In this document: piece by piece, positions 45,580-58,613 of the stretch
Layout of the letters: the number at the start of each line of letters is the position of its first letter
How positions within the stretch are numbered: position 1 is the stretch's first letter
Program-made: the position numbers and the translations under genes
NCBI GenBank assembly: GCA_026874595.1
Contig: CM049316.1
Coordinates: 26,891,339 to 26,955,338, forward strand
DNA: 64,000 nucleotides
Source: Sipunculus nudus
Lineage: Eukaryota > Annelida > Sipuncula > Golfingiida > Sipunculidae
Direction: 5' to 3'
The notes under the pieces: model-generated
What the model was told of the DNA's origin: nothing
Databases searched by the model: none
Seen by the model: only the letters and a program-made list of their open reading frames with translations

Positions 45580-48500
45580 CAAGGGACCAATGGGTCACGG
45601 CGCTCAGCTGATCGTGATTGGACTATAAATGTTTCTCCACTGTAATACTATATCGAGCGATAAAGCTTATGAATATCATGTACATGTTGGGCTATTATAA
45701 AGGAATGTAATGTAATATGTGAGTAAATGATAAATGAAATTACCTGACTGATGGATTAATAGAGTCAAATAAAGTGGTTTATTTTTTATTTATTTAGGAG
45801 GGGTTGAAAATTGTGATATATTTGAGCAAATATGAATGCAATGACAGCAGTTATAAGCAGTAGTAGATGATAAGGCTATTTGTTGAAGGATCTAAAGTGT
45901 ATGGTAGTCTGCAAGCGTTCAATTTGACAGATATGATGTTATGATTAACTATGCTGATGAAGTGATTTATGAATATGTGACTGTATGACACAATATCTCT
46001 TTAGTCTTGACAAGGTACATTATTGTGATGCCCACTATGTCTAAATTTCTGGCATGTACATAGGTACCTATGGACGAATAGTTATACAAAATATTAAAGT
46101 ATGAATATATCTGATTCATCTTGTTCTTGCTTACTGAGGCTGACTTTGGGATGGGGTTCGGAGAAGGGAAAAGTGAGGGCAGCACGAAGGTGGATGTAGA
46201 AATATTCTATTGTAATGTTTTTCATTTATATAAGAATATGAAAAGCTAATAGGAAAGGGGCCCTCCTACTTGGTTATAGTAAAGTTCTAAATATATGATT
46301 GCAAACTAATACTCTGACAAGACTGTCATGAAGAAAAACAGTAAAAGTTTTGAGATACTGTGTTGCATACGAAAATTTACAGATGGACAGGCAAGTGGAC
46401 AGAATGGACTAATACCTTTATTTCACTTTCAAGAGAATAATGCATTTAAGTTTATATATAATCCTATTTTTTTAAGCAGATCCACTTTTTCCATTAAGAA
46501 GTTTTTATCTGTATCATTTTTTTATTTACAGGTTTATAAATTTTTAATTAAAAAACCTGAAAATATAAGTTAAAATATTAGAATTGTTGCAAAAGTTGCA
46601 ATCATTATATATATAGAGTAAAAAACATTGGGTCATATTATGCATACACATATATTTTATTATTTTTAAATCATAAATGTTTTAACTGATTTTAAAAGAA
46701 AATGATGCCACAACATGGCATCCACAAGAATATTCCTTGAATCACTATTAAAAAGTTTTGCATATTGGAGTTTTCAGGACATGCTTAATTTTATTCACCA
46801 AAATAAAATAAAAGTAAATTTGACAAAATAAAACATCTTCTCAAATAAAGTATACACACTGTTGGTTGAATGAGGGACAAACAATATCCTTGTGCTAATT
46901 ACTATCCCAGTTTTAATTAATTACTGGAATTAATAGTCAATTTCACACCTGGTGAAGTTTTTACTCTTCTGAAGTTAGGAATTACTTATCTCATGAACAT
47001 CCAGACTTTCACAGCAATACACCACTTTGTGGACACAATTAAATGTACACTTTAATCATTGTAACCATGGTGGTTCAATACAAAATCTAAAATGTAGCAT
47101 GTCCAAGAATAAAATAAAATACAGAAAAATTATAACATTCATCTAGTTTATGCACCAGCTGGGGGGGGGGGGGGGGGGATGAGTGCAGGGCGAGGGGAAG
47201 CCTGCTAGTAGTGGCCAAGCTGGCCCAAGGTAAGCTGCCTGGGGTGGGTTACATAATGCAAGTGAAGGCTGTACTACTAGGTGGGCTAGATGTAAACAAC
47301 ACTTGACATGGTGTGTGAAAACATGAATAAAAGCTATTAATTCCAATCAATTTCTTTTGAAAGTTCAGATTTTAAAAGATTAAATCCTTATGCATATATG
47401 CTGGGAAAATTAAATCAACAGTGCCAAAGTTGGACAAAATTTAAGGTATTGTTTTTTATTTATGCTAATAACTTGAAAAATTTGCAAAATTCAGATCTAA
47501 TTTTGGGCAAACAATTGAATTTTGATTAAATAAAGTTATATTCCTGAAAAAAGGTCTCTAGGTTCAGCAATTCTCATGTGAGTAAATGTATTTCCTGATT
47601 TTTTTAAAAATTGCATTATGTTTTGGCCCATAACTTCAAAATAATACTCAATACTGACCTAATTTTTGGTATGTTCATAGAAAATGTATAAAAGAATGTG
47701 AATACTAAATACGATCAAAAACAGATCAGTGGTTTTGATATTAGGCTGCCTTGAAGTGTAACAATGGCTTTTTTTATGGAAAACGGAGTTTTTTTCCTTA
47801 ATATCTCGAAGGAACAAAGTCCTAATGACCCAATTTTCGGTATGGTAGGAGATTTTGGGGACATCTAAAATTATGTCAACAGCCTGGGGAGCATAGAGAT
47901 GTGCACTGAATGACCTACAGTCATCAAAGTGGACTGCTTGACAATGTAAGGGAATACAACAAGAGCCTCCAAAAAAATTCAATGACTAGCCTAATTTTGC
48001 AGCTTTTATTTTCAAATTTCAGATTTTAACAGATTAAATCCTTATGTATACATGGTGTGAAAATTAAATCCACAGTTCTTACAGGAAAAAAACGTGCCAT
48101 GGCCAAAGTTGGGCAAAATTTAAGGTACCAATTTTATATTTTTGCCAATATTTAAAAAAATTTAACAGATTTTGATCTAATTTTTGGTATACAATTAAAT
48201 TTTGATTAATTAAAGTTGTATTACTGGAAAAAAGTCCCTACCTTTAACACTTTGGGTCTTAAGTGACAAAATATCTTCCTGATTTTTTTACAAAGTGCAT
48301 TATGTTTGGGCCAATAACTTTTTTAAATTATATAATACTGACTTAATATCTGGCATGTACATAGGAACTATATAGAGGAATATTTATGGTAAATATGAAG
48401 AAAACCAGATGAGTGGTTTTGATATTAGGCAGTCCTGAAGTGTGAAAATAGATTTCTAATAAAAAATTGAGGTTTTTCCTTAATATCTCAAAGGTTGACC

Positions 48501-48701
48501 CAATTTTTGGCATGGTAGGAGATTATGGGGACATCTAACTGTATGCCGAAATTCAGATTCGTAGGTCCAACGGTGTCGAAACGTGCCAGTCTTACGGACG
48601 GACATCCAGACGGACAGACGGACGGACGAACAGACAGACGGACGGACGACGGACAATGGACCATGACTATAGCTCAGATGACTTATAGTCAGCTGAGCTA
48701 A
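45580..48701 (+). mobile_element. Hairpin-ended element, family 1b
   Basis: 5' end CAAGGGACCAATGGGTCACG, then GCGCTCAGCTG. Two core units (TTTTGGCCCATAAC near 47617, TTTGGGCCAATAAC near 48300), a G-run at 47161-47178, and an ACGG-type array at about 48595-48655. It ends with the hairpin 48670-48700 and GAGCTAA. 3.1 kb, no coding. Confidence 0.78.
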
Positions 48702-49605
48702 AAAGTCAACTCAAAATTCAAATTTTACAATATTTTATATTTTAGGTTAAATATGCAAAAGCTATATCAACATATATTAAGCTTCACATAATTGCAGAAC
48801 CTACACAGAATGAAAACCAATAAGCAGTATAATGAAAGTTAAACTCATTAATGTTTTGATGAATTATTATTCATGATAATAATGATGTAAATGTTGTTGA
48901 TACTTATTATGTTGACATCAAGTTGATCATTATGTATATGTCAAGGCCCATATCGTGATCTGGACGGATCTTACATCACATCCCTGCCTTTGATCCTGCA
49001 ACAAGGGGGCTACCTAAAGGCGTCCTTTTTGACGAATAAGCAGGTGATTACAATACGTCTGTTAATTAAGGAGGAAGATACCCTTATCAAGACAGTTTCC
49101 CAAAAAAAACTTATTACACAGTTATGTAGTTACATGTTGGTTTCTCACACCTTAATGACATGTGAGTTGTTTGATTGCTTGAGCATTGGCCGTGAACTAA
49201 TTACAGCCAGTGGGGTCAATGCTTCCTGAACGCGTCGGCTGAGCCATTAGTGAGTGTTCCAACATGTGATATCCGGACAGAGAAATAGTAGGCCTAGATA
49301 ATAGTGAAATCAGCGGTTAATGAAATAATTTGGTCACAACAGTTTATAGTTTCATATTTGATAAATAACATACTACTAGACTAATGACAGAGCGCGAAAA
49401 AAGAACCCTGTGAAACTTTTAAAAATACAAAAACCGCGAAAATTCAGCCCCGGCAATATAAAGGTAACCACAGTAATTATTATGTTAAATGGAAGAATGT
49501 TTTCATGATTTATTATTCATAATTGTTGTTTTGTTGAGTGTGGTTTGAACTAAAGTGAGGTGGGCAGAACTTGCTAAGTCAGACAACTTTTTCTCTTCAT
49601 TGCAG
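48702..49605. other. Non-coding stretch before copy B
   Basis: A 79-codon ORF at 48990-49229 has no recognisable motif and I do not call it a gene. Confidence 0.4.
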
Positions 49606-52600
49606 GTTTATACACTGAATCCAAAAACAGGCAATTTTGAAGAAGTCCTGGTTAGCACTGATAGTCCAAGGAAAGGGGGGACATCAGGTAGGTTGTTTAC
49701 TATTCTTAATGGCCCTGACTTCACTGGAAGCTTTTCATACATTGTACATTCTGGGAAATTGATTTTAGAAGGCATCCTGAAAATGAGCACTAACTTGCAG
49801 GAAACAATATATACCTAGTATACCTGTAAATATATACATACTGAGGGATTGGGACCACTTCACTGAAAGGTGACATTGCACGAAGAACCAGGCATTATGT
49901 CCAATGTCAATGGTTATCTGAACTTTTATATATAAAAAAATATCATTTTATTATAATGACTGGCCTGACAATGTACAAAATTCTCATCACTGACGTGATT
50001 GTCTGTTATGAGTGGCTTGGTCAGCCAGAGAGAGGAAACATTTGAATAAAAGTTTCAGTGATAAATTGATCTTATGCTGGGATACAGTATAGTACGAAGT
50101 TTGAAATAGATGGTTCATTGTACATAATTCTTTCTTTGATACAGGGTCCTGACAATATGCAAATGCCAACTGGCCATTATTCCTTTGATGACAACCTAAT
50201 GTAAGAGGTAGGTCACAGAATGCAATCCATGTAAACCATTCTTTCTTAACAAGCACCCTACACTTCATCACACAAGGTTACATACAGTAACAGGAAGTTA
50301 CCATTATGGAGACCAAGAGATGTAAGATCTAACAGCTGCTGGTTAAATGCTGAGGACATGCTAGGTAAATATTTTTTAGGGTTATTGAATATTTTTACTC
50401 TTGTATATATATAAATAGGGATTCAAGCCCCTGTGATCTTAACCCCTGCAGAACAGTGAATTCATTTGTGATATATCATGACGTCAAATGGGAGTTAATA
50501 TATGAATATTTCCATGTCCTGGCACAGAATTAGGGCTTTGATAAATGGAACATTCAGTATACACAAAGGATAGAGACAGTTTTTATGTCTAAAAAAATTT
50601 AATTAATCATGGTAGGAGGACGTAGGACACTAATTATTTGTTCAGCAGTCATGTTAACATCTGTTGTTAAATATGTAATATTCTTAAAAATTTTGGATTT
50701 CAGAAAGAGATAGCTGAGAATATCTGGGATGACATGACAGGCAAGTGCAAAAGTACGTCAGCATTTTAATAATTGCATTATCAATATGGGTCTATTTTAG
50801 CCAGAAACCAATGGAAAACTTATCCAGAACTGCTTGTATTAATTCATTATATTATATTGGGAAGTTGTAAAGTCATGAGAGCTGTGACATGTATAAACTG
50901 GAAGAAAAGATATGGTTAAGTAAAAATATTCAAAGCTATCAAAATAATGATATAAAAGACCCGCATGCATTTTTAGTTTCTGTATTTTGTGCATTACCTG
51001 TGCCAATAATTCTTGTTTGAAGTCTTGGCTGGGCTGTGTCAAATATTTTTCCAGTATTTGTATGTTGAATAGGCTTTATTATATGTGAGGCTTAAGTCTG
51101 TACATGAACCTTGTAGTATTAGAGAGAGTCAGCTGCTGGTTAGTAGTGATAAAATGGTCATTCTCTTGAACTTCTCTTGAACTGAGATTCAGCTGTTCTT
51201 GAGCTTGGGTCTACAGATGCGCTGTGTTGTGTAGAATGGCTACATATGAATATCAATGTAAATTTGTTGATGGTCACTATAATGTGTCCTATTCCTTGAC
51301 ATGTTGGAAGTGGAGATAGATTTGTCAAAACATGGTCTAAATGAGAGCACTGTGGTGCATTGGGCCAGTGTATCATTTTCTGGGGAATCTTCAAATTGTC
51401 TGTACAAAATATGCTGTGAAAATGTAATGCCGCTGTACATGAGTGTCTCGAAAAATATTCATCCATTTCTGACCTGCTGAAGGAGACCCAAGCGGGGCCC
51501 TAATAACTTTATGAGAGTTAGAATGTAGCCTCTACTTTTATTAACAAGCTCTCACTTTCCAATTGGGTATTTAATTACACAGAGGATTGAGTTTTAAAAC
51601 CAGTTAGGTCTTCCTGATGTGTCGTATCTTGGATTTATACATTTGATAACAAGTTGGAGAAACATATTATATATTTTATTTTTTTTCAGTTGCTCAGGCA
51701 AAGTTAAGAGCAAGGGGTAAAAAGGAGTCTGTGACAAGCAACTGTCATGCTGTTACTGTAACAAAGTCTACAAACACTGCATTTCTGAACATTTGTTCAA
51801 AGTGCATCCAGAAGAACCACAGGTAGCAAGAGCATGTGCACTGCCATCTAGCAGCTGAGAAAGGAGGACTGTCTTTCAAAAATTAAATGACAAAGGCAAC
51901 TTCATGCACAGTGTTGAGGTTTTGAATGGGAGCAAAGGAGAGGTCATAGTGGTCAGAAGATCAAAATTGACCTCGGACTACATTGGACAATATCTGCCTT
52001 GCCCAGCGTGCTTCAGCTTTTTCTTGAAAGAGGAGTTATGGCGACATTATGCCAGATGCCTGGACAAAAGTGCTATTGGAGGAGATGTGGTTACAGGTGT
52101 GATGATCTAGGCACAAGCCAGATGGCTGTTGAAATCAGCTTTGCCCCCTCCTGAAAATCCAGATGTGTCCGAACTGGAACCACTCCTTGCCAAAATGCAC
52201 AAAGATGAGCTCCATAGATGTGTGCTAGGGACAAATTCATTCTAGGATTTGGGTTGGTACTCCTCAGGATACTGGGAGTTAAAAGAAATAACAATACCTT
52301 ACAAAGAATGCCTCAGCTTTGAAGACTGAAACAAGAGATGGGTTCATTTTGTTTTCATGTTTTCCTATGCCATGTCATATTAGGTTGGAGCTGATTGAGG
52401 TGCGGGGGAAACAAAACAAGACTGTTGCCACACTGTTGATGAACGAAACCATCAGGTGAAAGCACTCAACATCCTTGTTAACAAGAGATCAGTGTGTGGA
52501 ATTCTTACCACTAACAAGTACCTGTTTGCAAGTCGAGGGGAGGGTCCCTTGAGTGCCTGGAAAGTGTTGAATTTGACGGTGGTTGAAGCTGGTTGCCCCC

Positions 52601-52640
52601 ACCGGAGTACATTTCCTCATCAAGGCTAAGCTAAAAAGAT
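49606..52640 (+). pseudogene. Zinc-finger / recombinase-like gene, tandem copy B
   Basis: Exon 49606-49687 (VYTLNPKTGNFEEVLVSTDS) has one base more than copy A's 81-bp exon in a G-run, so its frame shifts. Exon from 50704 (KEIAENIWDDMTG). Exon from 51691 with CCYCNKVYKHCISEHLFKVH, then the second zinc block LPCPACFSFFLKEELWRHYARC (51990-52060). Later pieces LELIEVRGKQNK and KRSVCGILTTNKYLFA run to about 52600. Introns are also alignable to copy A (about 50470-50670 against 39685-39880), so this is a segmental duplication. The donor after the GTTGTTCAG block is TTAAGT in place of GTAAGT. Confidence 0.65.
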
Positions 52641-52780
52641 TGCAACTGTTGTTCAGTTAAGTAGAAAATTGTATACAATAGTTTATTGATAAGTGTATAA
52701 TTGTCACACTCATAAGAATAGAGATAGTTTGGTTAAACATTACTATTTGCCATTCCTTAATTCAGACTGGAACATTGGAA

Positions 52781-55700
52781 CAAGTGACCCATGGGTCATG
52801 ACGCTCAGCTGACTGGGAAGAGATTCGCAAAAGGAAATTTTATCATCAGAATGGTAGTATATACCCATTCAACTGAAGCATCAAACAGATTAACCAACAG
52901 GCCAAGATTTAGTCTGTATTTATATATCTCAAAAATAGAGAAAAATGTGTAAACTTTTAAAACTAGAATACGGGTAACCGACAAGTGACTACATGTATCT
53001 GCCGAAATAGGATAGTGAGGCATGGATTGAGTGGCAAGGGGAAATAGAGTGAGGTATGTTGCATATTAGCATGGTTGTCTGCAGCCTAAATGTGTATGGA
53101 GGTTGTGCCACCTACCACAAATCCAGAAAGCTGTCCAAGTTGTATACATCTGCAAAATTTTAGGCAGAAAAGTCAAACCACTACATGTATATGAGCGATT
53201 TTTGCCCATGGCAGACAAACAGACAAACACTGTGCAAAAATCTTTGCAGGTAACCCCTCCAGTTTTGTGTATGATAAAGACCTATGTGAGATCTAAACAC
53301 ATGCACAATTTTGGCCCAATCGGTCAAATGGTTCCTGAGATATGAGCTTGGATGTGTCCAGCGTTAACTAGAATGTAGGTGGCACCACCTGTCATAAAAT
53401 CAAGAAAGCTGTCCACGATGTATAAACCTGCAAAATTTTAGGCAGTTATGTCGAACCACTACAGAGAAATGAGTAAATTTAGGCCACAGCAGACTAACAG
53501 ACAGACGCTGTGCAAACATTGTTACAGGTGGCGCCACCATTTTTTGTGTATGTTACAGAGCTATCAAAGGGCTACATTTGTATAAATTTTATTTCCTGAT
53601 CGGTCAAACGGTTCCCGAGATATAAGCTTGGATGTCATCAGCGTGAACGTGAACGTAGGTGGAGCCACCTGTCATAAAATCAAGAAAGCTATCCTGGATG
53701 TATACATATGACGAATTTCAGGTGAATTAGTCAATTCACTGCAGAGATATGAGTGATTTTAACCAAAGGCAGATGAACAGATGGACACTGTGCAAACATG
53801 GTTACAGGTGGCGCCACCATTTTTTGTGTATGTTATAAAGCAATCCAAGGGCTACATTTGTATCAATTTTATTTCCTGATCGATCAAACGGTTCCCGAGA
53901 TATGAGGGTTTATGAGTGGAAACAGACCCACAAATGGACACTGGATAGAGAGGAAAGGTCAGAGGTCAATGCAAATTGGTTAGGCACCAGTTCACATGTG
54001 ACCCGATAATATGTGTAAGTTTGGAAAAAATCGGTCCATTAGTCTCCGAGGAGCTCTCTGGAAACAAACGCCGCCGCGGCGGAGGAACTCAGTCAAAAAC
54101 ATAGTATCCACAAAACTTCATTTTGGCGGATTCAAAAATACAGGTGGCTCCACCAGTCTGCAGAAACTAATAAAAACACTTAATGGTCAATATCCATGCA
54201 AAAAATCATGGTGATCTCTGCATTAGTTGTTCAGATACTTCAGTTTATGTATCAAATTGTCCATTATTCTGAGGGAAATTTTGGAGTCCTATAGCTTGAA
54301 GGATATGGGTAACAGAGACCTAATTTCAAGTTTCCACAGGCACCTTTCATGGGCCTCCTTGCATGACAAGAATGAAGATTCTAAGTCCAGTTGTTGTGAT
54401 TTGTACCCTGTTGACAGATAACCACATCTTTAAAGGTCTCAAAAAAAAGAAAAAAATTCGTAAAAATTTGAAAAAAAAATAGAGGTGGCACACCCAGTCT
54501 GCAGAAACTGATGGAACAGCTCATGATCAATATGTATGCCGAAAATCATGACCATCAGTGTTTAGTTATTGAAATACTGCAGTTTTTGTATCAAATTTTC
54601 CATTATTCTGGGGGGGGGGGTATTTTGGACCCATACAGCTTAAAGAATATGGGTAACAGAGACCTAATTTCAAGTTTCCATGGAGACTTTTCATGGGTCT
54701 CCCTGTGTGTCAAGAAAGAAGATTCTTGGTCCAGTTTTTATGATTTGTGCCCTGTTAACAGATGTTCATATCTTTAAAGGTCTCAAAAATACAGAAAAAT
54801 TTCGTAAAAAAAAACGAACAAATACAGGTGGTGCCACCAGTCTGCAGAAACTTATGAAACACTCCATGATCAATATCCATGCAAACAATTATGGTTATCT
54901 CTGCATTAGTTGTTCAGATACTTCAGCTTTTGTATCAAATTTTCCATTATTCTGAGCTGTACTTTGGAGTGCCATAGCTCAAAGGATATGGGTAACAGAG
55001 ACCAAATTTCAGGTTTCCATGGAGACTTATCATGGGTCTCCCTGTGTGTCAGATTCTAGGTCCAGTTGTTACGATTTGTACCCTGTTGACAGATAACTAC
55101 ATCCTTAAAGGTCTCAAAAATGGAGAAAACAATTCGTGAACATTGAAAAATACAGGTGGCGCCACCAGTCTGCACAAACTGATGAAACATCTCATGATCA
55201 ATATGTATGTCGAAAATCATGACCATCAGTGATGTAGTTAATGAGATATTGAAGTTTTGTATGAAATTTTTGACTATTCTGGGGGGTAATTTTGGGCCCC
55301 ATAGCTCGAAGGATATGGGTAACAGAGACCTAATTTCTGGTTTCCATGGAGACTTTTCATAGGTCTCTCAGTGTGTCGAAAATGAAGATTCTAGGTCCAG
55401 TCGTTACGATTTGTGCCACGCTAACAGATGACAGCATCCTCAAAGGTCTCAAAAATAGAGGAAAAAATCGTAAAAAATCAAACAGTACAGGTGGCGCCAC
55501 CAGTCTGCAGGAACTGATCGAACATCTCATGATCAATATGTATGCCAAAAATGAAGACCATCAGTGATGCAGTTATTGAGATATTGAAGTTTTTGTATGA
55601 AATTTTTTACTATTCTGGGGGGTACTTTGGGGCCCCATAGCTCAAAGGATATGGGTAACAGAGACCTAATTTCTGGTTTCCAAGGAGATTTTTCATGGAC

Positions 55701-56169
55701 CTCTCAGTGTGTCAAGAATTAAGATTCTAAGTCCAGTCTTTATGATTTGTGCCTTGTTAACAGATGTTCACATTTTTAAAGGTCTCAAAAATAGAGAAAA
55801 AAATTCGTAAAAAATCGAAAAATACAGGTGGCGCCACCAGTCTGCAGGAAGTGATGTAACATCTCATGATCAATATGTATGCCAAAAATCATGACCATCA
55901 GTCAAGTAGTTAATGAGATATTGAAGTTTTTGTATGAAATTTTTTACTTTTCTGGGGGGTACTTTGGGGCCACATAGCTCGAAGGATATGGGTAACAGAG
56001 ACCTAATTTCTGGTTTCCAAGGAGATTTTTTTATGGACCTCTCAGAATCCCAAGTTACAAGGTTCTAGGTCCAGCGGTTACGATTTGTGCCTGGTTAACG
56101 GACGGACAGACGGACGACGGACAAAGAGTGATCGCTATAGCTCAGATGACTTTCAGTCAGCTGAGCTAA
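52781..56169 (+). mobile_element. Hairpin-ended element with family 1 ends and a 335-bp core array
   Basis: 5' end CAAGTGACCCATGGGTCATG, then ACGCTCAGCTG. Six core units of about 335 bases start at 54144, 54484, 54826, 55155, 55490 and 55827 (marker CCACCAGTCTGCAGAAACT). A short ACGG-type array lies at about 56099-56120, then the hairpin 56138-56168. The flanks ACATTGGA and AAAATGAACTGAAATTGTC are joined in an undisturbed copy at 57037-57065, so the insertion is defined. The core differs completely from other family 1 copies. Confidence 0.8.
52963..54133 (-). mobile_element. Hairpin-ended element, family 3, minus copy
   Basis: The 3' end (CTAGAATACGGGTA) is at 52963 and the 5' end (GGCGGATTC) at 54133. 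The interior matches 27865-28447 and 36879-38022 in reverse, including the GC-rich CCGCCGCGGCGG near 54071. It is inserted in the first core unit of the element at 52781, between TTTTAAAA and AAAAATACAGG. Confidence 0.8.
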
Positions 56170-56194
56170 AAATGAACTGAAATTGTCAGTACAT

Positions 56195-57060
56195 GGCATC
56201 AAAAGAAAAGAACAATTTCTCACAAAGAATGCCTCAGCTTGGAAGGCTAAAACAAGACATGGGTGTCAGCAAGCTTTCAGATGCCATAAACGGTGGCCTT
56301 TGATTCTGTGGTAAAGGCCACACATGCACAGTGCGTAAAAACTTCTTCAACTGATGGAATTGCAGTCTTTGAGAATCCTGCCCTGGCTTTATGTGTAGGC
56401 CACAATCTGAAGAAAGTGGCCCATTGCAAGTGTGGACTTGCCCTGAGATTTGATGATAATCTTGGCAAAGGCCAATTTGACATGTTTCTAAAACTGCACA
56501 TTCAGGAATGGACTGACTGTCAGTTACATTACCCTGGCCACATCCTCCATTATATATGGGGATCAATATTATAATATTTTACTGTAACTGAGTGTGATAG
56601 GTCCAAAAACATTCATTTTGTCGTCATGATTTCCTATGCCATGTCATTTCAGCCTGGAGCTGATTGAGGTGCGGGGGAAACAAAACAAGAGTGTTGCCAC
56701 ACTGTTGACGAAAGAAATGGTGAAAACACTCAACATTTTTGTTGACAAGAGATCAGTATGTGGAACTCTTGACACTAAGTACCTGTTTGTGAGTACCTTG
56801 AGTGCCTGGCAAGTGAAGAATTCAATGGCGGTTGAAGGTGTTTGACGCCACCTGGAGAACATTTCCTCTTCAAGGCTTAGGAAATACATCCCTACTGTTT
56901 CTCAGATAAGTAGAAAAATTGCATACTATAGTTTATTTTCAATGTATATATGTCATATTCTAAGGAATAAAATAAGTTTGGAAAACATTACTTGTTTGAA
57001 AAACATTACTATCTGCCATTTCCTTAATTCAGAGTGGAACATTGGAAAAATGAACTGAAA
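56195..57060 (+). pseudogene. Zinc-finger / recombinase-like gene, tandem copy D
   Basis: Begins in the middle of the gene (IKRKEQFLTKNASAWKAK-like, matching KDISQTMRQLGW of copy A). It continues with FENPALALCVGHNLKKVAHC (56370-56430), LELIEVRGKQNKSVATLLTKEM, DKRSVCGTLDTKYLF (56640-56790) and SSSRLRKYIPTVSQ (56870-56905). The donor after TTTCTCAG is ATAAGT, a lost splice site. Ends in the CAGTACATG block that also lies right of the element at 56169. Confidence 0.65.
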
Positions 57061-57652
57061 TTGTCAGTACATGCCACAATTGTTTTGTGTCAAAAATAAG
57101 CTAGAACCTTGAAAGTACCCCTAAGGCTATACCTGTCAACATCACATGAACATTTGTCTTACAAGTTCACACAAGTAATTTTTCTTTCTTGGATAAACAT
57201 GCATATCAGATTTGTATCATGAAAACATTTTAGCATGACCATATCAGTGGACTGTGGACATGCTGAACAAAACAGACCATTAGTTAGTTTTATCCGTCAC
57301 TAGGTTGAATGAAGGCCAGTAGTCACACATATGATGTTGTAGTTCATGAATAGTCTACTGGATAATACAAAACATGTTCTCAGCCTTTAATCAGGTCATT
57401 TGGACATTTTTTCATTTGATAGGAGTCTAAATGTGGAATTTCAGATTTATAGGTATAAAGGTAATGAAACCTTTCTTTTTACAGGGAAACTGACAAACTA
57501 CAATTTCATTTCAATTGAGACTTACAAAAAAAACAGACAAAAAATGGTGATGCTATGAATAAAAATAGTGAATACATTCAATTAGGAAAAATCAGATTAT
57601 ATCTTTTTATACTTATAACTAATCCTTTGTTTTGTTTCTTGCATGTTCACAG
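57061..57652. other. Intron-like sequence between copy D and the last exon
   Basis: No ORF or repeat recognised. Confidence 0.4.
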
Positions 57653-57848
57653 ATCAAGGATCTAGAAAACCCTATACTCTCATGGGTCGCAAACCATTTG
57701 CAGCACACCATAAATACTCATAAAGACTTCTACAGAAAACATGATGAAGCTCTGGAACTGGCTAAAGTCAGCAAGCTTCTGTTGTTGGCAGAGTTTAGGA
57801 ATGTAGCAAAGTACTCCAGGAAAAGACTCAAGGATATAGATCTAGAAG
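57653..57848 (+). CDS. Last exon of the family: tyrosine-recombinase-like C-terminus
   Basis: Open segment after a good acceptor (TTGCATGTTCACAG). It reads ILSWVANHLQHTINTHKDFY, then RKHDEALELAKVSKLLLLAE and a basic KYSRKRLKDIDLEG. The HLQH...HKDFYR arrangement parallels the LGH...Y end of tyrosine recombinases, with the tyrosine of DFYR as the possible nucleophile; the usual Gly is Gln here. In copies A-D the preceding block LRKYI-TVSQ would be the partner. It is phase 0 at its start and the following GTGAAC donor is weak. Whether the copy is expressed is unknown. Confidence 0.5.
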
Positions 57849-58299
57849 GTGAACTTTTCATACATATTGCTCCTTTTATAAGAGTATATCTAAAAGTTTT
57901 GAAAAGAGGATCATGCAAATGTATACTGTCCTGCCTTTATATCTATTTACATTATGGGAGTGTGACAGGTTGGAAGCCTGGTTTTACTGAAAGGTAAATT
58001 TACATTTTTTTTAAAAGATTAATCATTTTAGCTCATGGGACATGCAGGCATGCATACATCTGCAGGGAGTCACACACACACATATATATTAATATGTTAT
58101 AATGCAGATGGTACATTAAAGGTGTTATTCTTTACAGGTGATATTTTGGGCTACAATTACATATGGTTACCAATCAACACCAACGGTCACTTATTGTTTC
58201 AAGGTGATGTTAAATTTGGAAATTAAGTTAATTCTTTTTAATATCTCCAAATATGTAAATACTGCATGCTTGCCACCCTGGTTGTTAGCTTAAAGACTG

Positions 58300-58360
<61 letters not shown>

Positions 58361-58613
58361 CTTTCTAGGTTGTTTGCAATGCACTGATGGCAAAGTGCTC
58401 GATGGTATAACCAGAGCGTATAAATATATATATCATGTATAAGGAATCAAACAATTGTAAGCATCGTGTTGACTACTTGATTTTGTACCGTTGTATGGCA
58501 CTCTTCAGAACGGGATGACTGGAGGGGTTGTACATTGAGCACCTGGTTGTTCACTGAAGCGTGTTTGTGCTTAATACCTGTACAACATGCCTAATCAGGA
58601 TTACTCTTAAAAA
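57849..58613. other. Non-coding stretch with TA microsatellite
   Basis: TA run at about 58305-58356. A 63-codon ORF at 58035-58226 shows no motif. Confidence 0.6.
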
